DNA from: Streptococcus danieliae
GTDB lineage: Bacteria; Bacillota; Bacilli; Lactobacillales; Streptococcaceae
Direction of reading: 5' to 3'
DNA length: 57,257 nucleotides
Assembly: GCF_009767945.1 (NCBI RefSeq)
Contig: NZ_WSRS01000002.1
Span: 1-57,257 of the forward strand
Shown: piece after piece, positions 26,474 to 33,091 of the stretch
Numbering within the stretch: the first letter of the stretch is position 1
How the letters are laid out: each line of letters begins with the position of its first letter
Made by a program: the position numbers and the translations under genes
The notes under the pieces: generated by a model
The model's input: only the letters and a program-made list of their open reading frames with translations
The model's database searches: none
Told to the model about the DNA's origin: nothing

Positions 26474-26884
26474 ATGACAGATATTAAGAAACGATTGAAC
26501 AGACTGAAGAAAATACCTGAACGCTTGCAAGAAATCAAAAGGGAAATCGAATACTTGGAGAGTAACCCGATAGCTTCCCAGCAGTTTGAGAATCAGCCAC
26601 GGAACAATAGCAACAGGAATACCACCGAGGATAGAACTATCAATACCATTGACAGGTTGTCCGAGTTGAAAGTGGAGTTTAAAGCTTGTCTTGACGAGCA
26701 GAAAGAGATGGCCCAGGGCATTGAATCCTTGTCTGACCCGTTAGACAATATGGTTATCAGGTTGTTCTACATCGATGGCAATAGCTGGGACGAGGTAGCT
26801 AGGAGTTTACGGGTCAGCAAAGCCACTATACAACGGGCTAGGACAAGAGCCATGGAGGAGTTGGAGGAGTTGCTGGGTGGGTGA
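26474..26884 (+). CDS. DUF1492/ArpU-like late transcription regulator
   Basis: A 136-residue protein with an N-terminal coiled coil (about 1-35, LKKIPERLQEIKREIEYLES) and a C-terminal sigma-70-region-4-like HTH (VIRLFYIDGNSWDEVARSLRVSKATIQRARTRAMEEL). Proteins of this family end the early region of streptococcal prophages and control late gene expression. Here there is no late gene cluster after it, consistent with a satellite. Confidence 0.82.
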   Translation: MTDIKKRLNRLKKIPERLQEIKREIEYLESNPIASQQFENQPRNNSNRNTTEDRTINTIDRLSELKVEFKACLDEQKEMAQGIESLSDPLDNMVIRLFYIDGNSWDEVARSLRVSKATIQRARTRAMEELEELLGG

Positions 26885-27261
26885 TATTACTAGAAAATAC
26901 GAGAATAAAATCTGATATAGATGAACAGGAAACCAATACAAACTAGTAACGTCCATTTTTGGACACAACTTAAAACATTTCAACATGCTCAAATTTGAGT
27001 GGGTTCAGAGAAGGAATATGATCAAGTAAGAAGCGAAGCCTTGCATGAGTTCACTTATGGTTATCTAGGCGGTTGCTTGATGGAGTTGGTAGCTGGTACA
27101 TAATCGATTTTTTGGGAACGGTCACAGTAGGAAACAGTAGGGGAGCTGACCCTGTAAAACACAGACTTAGGTTAGACTAGTCCCCCATGTCGAAAAAATC
27201 GGGATTTAATTTTAATTCCGCCACCGGTGGTGGGGTCGATTACGGAGATATTTGCATTTCT

Positions 27262-27288
27262 CGCGTACGACCCCCCTCCCCCCTGTCG
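27262..27288 (+). other. C-rich candidate packaging (cos-like) site
   Basis: CGCGTACGA is followed by two runs of six C split by one T, then GTCG. It lies after the DUF1492 gene, where cos-type streptococcal phages have the cos/HNH/terS region. If real it would allow packaging by a helper without a satellite terminase. The assignment rests on position and composition only. Confidence 0.3.
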
Positions 27289-27695
27289 TTTTCTTGTCAT
27301 TGCTGACTTCTGACTGATTTGGGGATTCCTTTTTGGTGCATTTTAGGCTGTTTTTTAAAAGAATACCGCTCAGAATAGCAAAAATTTCAACGAGACCGCC
27401 CCTATTTTGAACCCTAGTAATGTCGGTGGTGATTTATACCTTGAATCCTTAAAAGCTCCCAGGGGGAAAATACGGGGCTATTGTGGTTATCAACTATTAG
27501 TTGACTGTTTCCATTTTTGGCAGAGCACGCGCAGATTGAAAGCAGGTAATCCAGTAGCTCCCTTATAGGCTGAAAAATGTCAAGTTTTATCAAGTTGTAT
27601 ATTTTAGTAGCTATGTGGGTATTTGCTCGCTGGCAACGGTGTAGGCCTATCCCTTAGCAGACCAACAAAAAAGCGAAGTCGTTTTGACCTCGCCA

Positions 27696-27708
27696 GCTTG
27701 CCTACTGA
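27696..27708 (-). repeat. 13-bp repeat, copy 3 (exact inverted copy)
   Basis: GCTTGCCTACTGA is the exact complement of the 18728-18740 copy and lies about 20 bp from the TTTGTTCCCC motif at the right edge. Confidence 0.6.
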
Positions 27709-27871
27709 ACTCGTAAAAAATTTGTTCCCCTTTTTGTTCTCCTTTGGTGGTAGTCTATGGGGGTGTATGGAATATCTAAACCCCTAAAAGTGTTGATTTG
27801 GTGGTTTTTGTTGGCTGTATGGCGGAATAATAATAATTAGTATTTGCTTTAAGATATAGTATACAGTTGCT

Positions 27872-29191
27872 ATGGAAGTTCATTTGTTTTTAGGACAGGA
27901 GAGTCCGTTTCTTCTGCTTTTATTGCTGATCCGTTCTGGGAGCCTGGGCTGGCTCTTTTTTAGTCTACTGAGAAATCGTTTAAAAATGCCTTTCTTTAGT
28001 GGTTTCTGCTTGTATGAGCTACTGTTGATAGGGTTTGGAATCTCTTATCCTCCGATCTTTCATCTATTTCTTCTGGTAGAACCTTTTTTCCTGTCTTGGA
28101 TTCTGTATCGAAATACCTATGAGAGTTTTTCGTTCTCGGCTTATTCGGTTGGGATCCTCTATCTAGGTTTTGATCTATTACGTGCCTTTTTTCTTTTTGG
28201 CCTGTATGCGATTGTAGATCACCGGGTGTTTGTGGATTTTCATGTGCTCCTATATGGTGTAGTTGCAGGTTTGTCTGTCTATACTTTGGGTCTCTGTTTT
28301 CACTATGTTCATCGCTATTTATTATTGTTGGATAAGCCTCGTTTTCAACAGCAGGTGCGGAGCTCCTTTTTGTGCTTTATGTTGATCCATTTGCTGTTAA
28401 CCCTGTCGCAAATGTGCAGCTGTTCCTTGTTATCTCTTGGTTGCTTTAACTTCTTGCGAACGGCCTCGCTTTATGGATTTGCTTTTGTTATCTTACGTTT
28501 GCGTTTGTCTATTCTTGCTTTTGAAAAAGAAGAAAGGGAGGCACGGCTTCCTATGGCTAAGTTGTGTAAAAAGTTAGGTTGCCTCTATCAGGACTTAAGG
28601 GGATTCCGACATGACTTTGCGGGCATGATGGTCAGCTTTACGATGGCGATTGAAAGTCGGGATTGGGAATTGATTGAAAAATTACATCGAGAAGTACTGT
28701 TGGAGGCCAATAAGAGCTTGTCCTCTCACGAATATTCTTATTTTGATTTGTGCCTGTTGGAGGATAAGACCATCCGGAGTTTAATCTTTCACTATCTGGG
28801 GCAGGCTCAGGAAAAAGGATTGGAATTTTCTCTGGAAATTCGCGAAGAGGTCCCAGCCCTGAATGTAAACCAGCTGGCCTTGGTTCGCTTGCTGACCATT
28901 TTACTGACCAATGCAGTTGAAGCAGCTCAAGCATCTGCAGAGAAGGAGATTGCGCTAGCGATTTTTTCAACGGAACACGGGGTAGAGTTGATTTTGGAAA
29001 ATAGCCGACCAGCTGGTGACTTGGATATTCAAAAAATCTACCAATCTGATTGGTCGACCAAGGGGCCTAGTCGAGGAACCGGTCTCTTTACGGTAAAGCG
29101 GATTCTCAATCATGAGGAATCTATGTTATTGGCTACGGACTTTGAGGACCATCGCTTTACCCAACACCTAACGATAAGGAGTCACACATGA
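27872..29191 (+). CDS. comD: Competence-type sensor histidine kinase ComD
   Basis: A 439-residue HPK10-type kinase. The N-terminal half is polytopic (six or seven membrane helices, residues about 5-215). The dimerisation/phosphoacceptor motif DLRGFRHDFAGMMVS is at about 250 (His in GFRHD), and a diverged ATPase domain has LLTNAVEAAQ (N box) and STKGPSRGTGLFTVKRIL (G box). It overlaps comE by 4 bp. The sequence is divergent from pneumococcal ComD. There is no Shine-Dalgarno before the ATG, and the usual comC is missing upstream, where the satellite island lies. Confidence 0.87.
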   Translation: MEVHLFLGQESPFLLLLLLIRSGSLGWLFFSLLRNRLKMPFFSGFCLYELLLIGFGISYPPIFHLFLLVEPFFLSWILYRNTYESFSFSAYSVGILYLGFDLLRAFFLFGLYAIVDHRVFVDFHVLLYGVVAGLSVYTLGLCFHYVHRYLLLLDKPRFQQQVRSSFLCFMLIHLLLTLSQMCSCSLLSLGCFNFLRTASLYGFAFVILRLRLSILAFEKEEREARLPMAKLCKKLGCLYQDLRGFRHDFAGMMVSFTMAIESRDWELIEKLHREVLLEANKSLSSHEYSYFDLCLLEDKTIRSLIFHYLGQAQEKGLEFSLEIREEVPALNVNQLALVRLLTILLTNAVEAAQASAEKEIALAIFSTEHGVELILENSRPAGDLDIQKIYQSDWSTKGPSRGTGLFTVKRILNHEESMLLATDFEDHRFTQHLTIRSHT

Positions 29192-29949
29192 AAGTACTGA
29201 TTTTAGAAGACCAGCTTCACCATCAAATTCGTTTGGAAGGAGCTTTGCAGGAATTAGGGGAAGAATTGCAGCAGAAGCTAGAAATTCGAACCACGGGGAA
29301 ACTAGAGGAATTTATGGCTTACCACGCGCAGGCGGAAGTTCATCAACTCTATTTTCTGGACATTGAGATTCAGAATCGGGAGCGAACGGGATTGGAACTG
29401 GCACGTGAAATTAGGAAAGACAACCCCTTTGCGATCATTGTGTTTACCAGTTCCCATTCTGAATTTGCTCTTTTAACCTTCCGTTATCAGGTGGCTGCTC
29501 TGGATTTTATTCCCAAGGATTTGGCAGATGATCTATTTCGTATCAGGTTACGAGACGTGTTAGAATATAGCCGTTCGCATTTTGTAGATGTGGATACCCA
29601 GGCAGATTATTTTGATTTTTGTACCAAAGGCGAACGCCTACAAATCCCTTTTCAGGATATTTTCTACATTGAAACGGCACCCAACTCCCACAAACTACGA
29701 ATGGTCGGAAAAAATTTTATCAAGGAATTTCCAGGAACCCTACAAGAATTAAGTGATTTAAAGGACTCCAAAGGACGAGACCGGTTTTTCCGCCCTCACA
29801 AGTCCTATCTAGCCAATATTCAAAATATCCGAGGCTGGGATCGACGAAATAGGATGGTGTTATTTCTGGAACAGGTGAGCTGTCCCTTGTCCCGTTTACG
29901 GTTTGCAGCCATGAAAGAGTTATTAGCTGAAAAAAATGAAATTTTTTGA
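29188..29949 (+). CDS. comE: LytTR response regulator ComE
   Basis: A 253-residue regulator with a receiver domain (1-125; acidic ED at 7-8, phospho-acceptor Asp58 in YFLDIEIQ, Lys109-type in FIPKDLAD) and a C-terminal LytTR DNA-binding domain (about 140-250; FYIETAPNSHKLRM, RPHKSYLANIQNI, LSRLRF). In related species, phosphorylated ComE activates comCDE and comX by binding paired repeats with 12-bp spacing. It is directly coupled to comD. The tRNA-Glu that follows is the usual right neighbour of comCDE. Confidence 0.92.
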   Translation: MKVLILEDQLHHQIRLEGALQELGEELQQKLEIRTTGKLEEFMAYHAQAEVHQLYFLDIEIQNRERTGLELAREIRKDNPFAIIVFTSSHSEFALLTFRYQVAALDFIPKDLADDLFRIRLRDVLEYSRSHFVDVDTQADYFDFCTKGERLQIPFQDIFYIETAPNSHKLRMVGKNFIKEFPGTLQELSDLKDSKGRDRFFRPHKSYLANIQNIRGWDRRNRMVLFLEQVSCPLSRLRFAAMKELLAEKNEIF

Positions 29950-29958
29950 AAAAAAGAC

Positions 29959-29987
29959 TTGCATTCTCAAATCTGAACTGCTATAAT
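29959..29987 (+). promoter_or_regulatory. tRNA-Glu promoter
   Basis: -35 TTGCAT (29959-29964), 17-bp spacer, -10 TATAAT (29982-29987). Confidence 0.7.
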
Positions 29988-30010
29988 TATTCTTGTCCTT
30001 GAGATGAGAT

Positions 30011-30082
30011 GGTCCGTTGGTCAAGGGGTTAAGACACCGCCTTTTCACGGCGGTAACACGGGTTCGAATCCCGTACGGACTA
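30011..30082 (+). tRNA. tRNA-Glu (anticodon TTC)
   Basis: A 72-nt cloverleaf: acceptor GGTCCGT/ACGGACT, anticodon stem CCGCC/GGCGG with loop TTTTCAC (anticodon TTC), T arm ACGGG TTCGAAT CCCGT. CCA not encoded. Confidence 0.96.
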
Positions 30083-30087
30083 TAGTT

Positions 30088-30113
30088 GAGTCGGAGTTCC
30101 TCCGGCTCTTTTC
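30088..30113 (+). terminator. Terminator after tRNA-Glu
   Basis: GAGTCGGA/TCCGGCTC hairpin followed by TTTTCTT. Confidence 0.8.
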
Positions 30114-30134
30114 TTATGTCTAGAAGCCATAATC

Positions 30135-30199
30135 AAAAACCACACTGCGATAACTCCATCTTGATTCATTTTAAGATTGGGAATTGTAGTGTGGTTTTT
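30135..30199. terminator. Bidirectional terminator between tRNA-Glu and yfhO
   Basis: AAAAACCACACT pairs perfectly with AGTGTGGTTTTT across a 41-nt interior that itself can form a smaller hairpin. It lies between convergent units. Its 65-nt length could also represent a small RNA 3' end. Confidence 0.7.
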
Positions 30200-30259
30200 A
30201 GTTAAGCCTAGTTTTGTCAAGTATCTCTTTTTTATGTTTTATGAGACTTTTGTCCTGGC

Positions 30260-32797
30260 TTAAGTGGCTCTAGTTTTTAAGAAACGCTGGTAGAGCAGAA
30301 AAGCTATGAGGGAGATGAAACTGATCCAGAAACTAGCATAGAATCCTTGTGGAACAAAGACGAATTGAATGGTGTTAGATCCTTTTGCCAGATCTATGGC
30401 CATAAATCCTGTTTGTGCTTGACGGATGGGGATTTCTTTTCCATCTTGGTAAGCTTTCCATCCTTTGTCGTAAGGGAGGGTTACAAAGAGACTGCTAGTT
30501 TTGTCGGTTTGGTACTGGATGTTCAGTTTATTGCCTTCTATACGAACCTCTGGTTGATTCTCTTTGAGTTTGCTAAAGAGACTTTCCAGACTTTCTTGAG
30601 GAATGTTGTAGACATGGGGTTGACCGTAGCTGGCTTTGGTAGCTCCTGGAAAGAGGAGTTTCAGGTTCACTTCCTTGGCTTCAGAGAAGTAGCCTAAATC
30701 AAAGAAGGAGAAGGTGTTATCTAAGGTGTAGGTGTAGACGTTCCCGTCTATCTGGAGTTGGACATTGGAGTCTTCATCATCAGGGAATTGGATATTTGGG
30801 AGACTGAGGTAGAGTTGCTGATTGGCTGGTACCTGCAGTACAAAGCTTGTCTGTGGAGGAGTATCCCCGTCCTTTTTGAGATTCCGTTTCAGGTTGTTTT
30901 CATAGATAGGAACTTCTTCAAAAAGGGGAGAGTCCAGGCCAGTCAGATGGTGCAGCAAATTGCGCTGATTGTCTAGCGTTAAGCTGGATAATTCAATATC
31001 TTCATAGATTTCTTGGGTTAGAAAGGCGAGGGGAAGAGCCCAGTTATTTTCCTCAAGGCGATAGTCGTTTGCTGTTGCAATGGTAGTAAAGCCTAACCGT
31101 GGTGGCTGATTTTTACCAATAAGGTAGCGGATACCAAAGAGACTGTCCATGAGGACGGTGTTGTTTTGATAGCGAAGATTGAGGTTGCTACCGGAAGATT
31201 TGTACCCGAGGACGTCTAAGGTACCGCTAGTCAGGCGATTGCGAACAGAGGAGAACTGGGAGATGCCATTGAGTCCATGCTTCATCGTATCATTCCCTGT
31301 TTGCACCTGTGTTAGTTCTGCTCGGTAGTCTCCTTCTGACATCTGTTCTTTGAGAGCGAGGATCTCTGTTTGGCCTCTTTGGTAGGAATCAAGAGAGGCG
31401 AAGCCCCATTCCCCGGCAATTCCCTGAATTTGAAAAAAGGAATTGCAACCAATCTCCACGATTAGGAAGAAACTAACCGCCACAGTGTAGAAGATAGGAG
31501 ACAATTTGGCCTTCTTGTAAGCCCAGAAGAGCAGCAAATAAGCACCTAAAAATTCAAACGTTAATAAAAACTGGGTAGAATCGAGATAGGTATAGTGCTT
31601 GCTGGAGAAATACCAGGTGAGTCCCCAGCCACAGGCTAGGAAGAGGTTGGCGAGGAGTACTTGCTTGAATTGCAGCTCCTCGAGGCGCTCTAAGACAGTT
31701 GCGGCCATAAAGACGAGCAGTACGGAAAAGAGCCAGGAGTAACGGTGGAGAAACATATTGGGCGCATGGAATCCTTGCCAGAAGAGGTCTAGGCCTTCAA
31801 GATAGAAACTAGTAATTAGGAAACTGATGAGGAGGCCATAGGACAGTTTCACATGAAACCGGATCGATTTTAGGAGAAAGAAGCAGAGACTGAGAATTAA
31901 GGGGATTAATCCGACATAAATCATCGGGATCGCCCCGTATTTGGTAGTGTCAAAGGCTCCCACCAAGGTTTTGGCAAAGATATCGAGATACCACGAATCC
32001 TCTGTCAAGAGCCGATCAATCGGTGTCAAGGACTCGCCATGACCCCGAAGGTCCAAGAAAGTCGGGAGTAGCATGATGGCGCTACTGGTTCCAGCTAGAA
32101 TAGAGGTAAGACTAAAGCGGGTTAAACTTGACAGTCTTCTCTTGAAATCCCAGCTGAGTTGAACCAGGTACCAAAGTGGAAGGAAAATGACCAGCATATA
32201 GCCAAAGTAGTAATTTTGAATCAAAAGAACGGTCAAACTAACATAGTAAAGACCAACTTTACCCTGCTTGATGAGCTTGTCTAGTCCGTAGAGAATGAGT
32301 GGGACCAAGATAAAGACGTCCAACCAGGTCTTGATTTCCAATTGACTAACTGTAAAGCTCATAAAACTATAGCAAAGTGAAAGTATTAGTGCCAGATAGG
32401 GTTTTAGTTGCTTAAACGTTCCTTTGATGGAAATAAAGCTAGACAGGCCAATGCAAGCAAATTTAAGGATTGTAAAGAGATAGACGGCATTGGGCATGGT
32501 CTTTACGTCGAAGAAATACACTAAAGGAGAGAAGAAACTCCCTAAATAGTAGGAACTTAAGGCATAGAAATTCAAGCCTAAACCGGTGGTAAATGAATAG
32601 AATAGACTATCTTTCCCATGTAAAATATCTCGTAAAGCAGTGTCAAAAATGACATACTGGTGGAAACCGTCTCCGAGCAAGGCTGTTTTAGGGCTTGACC
32701 AGTAAATTTCCTGACTGTAATAGAGGAGAATCATGCCTAGAGCTGGCAGTATAAATGAGAGGATGGCAAGAGATTGCCTTTTGAGCAAATCTTTCAT
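30260..32797 (-). CDS. YfhO-family polytopic membrane protein
   Basis: An 845-residue protein with about 11-13 N-terminal membrane helices (to about residue 430), a large extracytoplasmic domain (about 440-815) and a last membrane helix (ASFWISFISLIAFLLYQRF). YfhO proteins are GT-C-like and implicated in glycosylation of teichoic or lipoteichoic acids. The early loop PKTALLGDGFHQY corresponds to the conserved acidic loop of the family. Monocistronic on the minus strand between tRNA-Glu and the ABC-F gene. The coding sequence contains a near-parS palindrome at 31846. Confidence 0.9.
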   Translation of the reverse strand: MKDLLKRQSLAILSFILPALGMILLYYSQEIYWSSPKTALLGDGFHQYVIFDTALRDILHGKDSLFYSFTTGLGLNFYALSSYYLGSFFSPLVYFFDVKTMPNAVYLFTILKFACIGLSSFISIKGTFKQLKPYLALILSLCYSFMSFTVSQLEIKTWLDVFILVPLILYGLDKLIKQGKVGLYYVSLTVLLIQNYYFGYMLVIFLPLWYLVQLSWDFKRRLSSLTRFSLTSILAGTSSAIMLLPTFLDLRGHGESLTPIDRLLTEDSWYLDIFAKTLVGAFDTTKYGAIPMIYVGLIPLILSLCFFLLKSIRFHVKLSYGLLISFLITSFYLEGLDLFWQGFHAPNMFLHRYSWLFSVLLVFMAATVLERLEELQFKQVLLANLFLACGWGLTWYFSSKHYTYLDSTQFLLTFEFLGAYLLLFWAYKKAKLSPIFYTVAVSFFLIVEIGCNSFFQIQGIAGEWGFASLDSYQRGQTEILALKEQMSEGDYRAELTQVQTGNDTMKHGLNGISQFSSVRNRLTSGTLDVLGYKSSGSNLNLRYQNNTVLMDSLFGIRYLIGKNQPPRLGFTTIATANDYRLEENNWALPLAFLTQEIYEDIELSSLTLDNQRNLLHHLTGLDSPLFEEVPIYENNLKRNLKKDGDTPPQTSFVLQVPANQQLYLSLPNIQFPDDEDSNVQLQIDGNVYTYTLDNTFSFFDLGYFSEAKEVNLKLLFPGATKASYGQPHVYNIPQESLESLFSKLKENQPEVRIEGNKLNIQYQTDKTSSLFVTLPYDKGWKAYQDGKEIPIRQAQTGFMAIDLAKGSNTIQFVFVPQGFYASFWISFISLIAFLLYQRFLKTRAT
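31845..31860. promoter_or_regulatory. parS-like palindrome inside yfhO
   Basis: The core GTTTCACATGAAAC (31846-31859) differs by one base from the parS core GTTTCACGTGAAAC. It is the exact complement of the site at 43825. A plausible ParB/Spo0J binding site about 17 kb from dnaA. Confidence 0.6.
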
Positions 32798-32818
32798 AAT
32801 AATTCCTATATAAAAAGG

Positions 32819-32844
32819 GAGGCTGGGACATCGGTCCTGGCCTC
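32819..32844. repeat. GGCTGGGACA hairpin (intergenic streptococcal repeat)
   Basis: GAGGCTGGGA / GGTCCTGGCCTC imperfect stem in the 294-bp yfhO/ABC-F gap. Related GAGG(C/T)TGGGA starts occur at 10238 and 37785. Confidence 0.5.
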
Positions 32845-32913
32845 GAAGTTTATTTACAGAGTCTTTTAATTTAGCGCTTATTCCTGCTTCTTACTCCCTA
32901 GTTTGAATTCAAA

Positions 32914-33010
32914 GGGCACCTCTAAAAACTAAATTTCTGAAAATCTAAATGTTGATTTATCAAGGTTTGAGTGATTCAATTTGAAGAAAAACTGGGGTTT
33001 TTAGAGGTCC
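32914..33010. mobile_element. MITE-like element of about 97 bp with 16-bp inverted ends
   Basis: The left tip GGGCACCTCTAAAAAC and the right tip (complement GGGACCTCTAAAAAC, read from 33010) are near-perfect inverted repeats around about 65 bp of AT-rich non-coding sequence. The left tip shares GGGCACCTCTAAA with the IS tip at 57146. This suggests a miniature element mobilised by that transposase family. It lies between yfhO and the ABC-F gene. Confidence 0.65.
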
Positions 33011-33091
33011 CCAAAAATAGAGCGTAATGGAGAGTAAGGGAACAGTAAACTAAAAGATGATAAGGGAAGCAGAGTGTAAATTCAAAGAGTC

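Larger units (their letters stand above)
17504..27800. mobile_element. Phage-satellite (PICI-like) island of about 10 kb between tRNA-Arg and comD
   Basis: Gene order is int and CI-like repressor (leftward), then divergent HTH, Rha-like, BRO-N antirepressor, small proteins, AlpA/MerR-like HTH, primase, SF3 helicase, a candidate ori and DUF1492. There are no capsid, portal, tail, terminase, lysis or conjugation genes. This matches phage-inducible chromosomal islands rather than a prophage or ICE. The edges are uncertain: the left is near the imperfect repeat AAAATATTGACTT (about 17504), the right near AAAAGTGTTGATTT (about 27787). Both ends carry TTTGTTCCCC motifs (17530, 27721). Confidence 0.75.
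26885..27871. other. Gene-poor right end of the island and junction to comD
   Basis: About 990 bp without a convincing gene. It contains a 39-codon ORF at 27187-27306 with no ribosome site (MSKKSGFNFNSATGGGVDYG), a palindrome CCACCGGTGG (27221-27230), a C-rich block (27262-27288), a hairpin GCGAAGTC/GACCTCGC (27674-27693), the inverted 13-bp repeat (27696-27708), TTTGTTCCCC (27721) and the candidate right att repeat. No comC pre-peptide ORF can be found in the last 120 bp before comD. Confidence 0.6.

Noticed and set aside
27740-27800. Possible comC-like peptide (short frame with GG followed by SLWGCMEYLNP)
   Set aside because: No start codon with ribosome site, no typical leader, and no basic mature peptide; it overlaps the island edge motifs.
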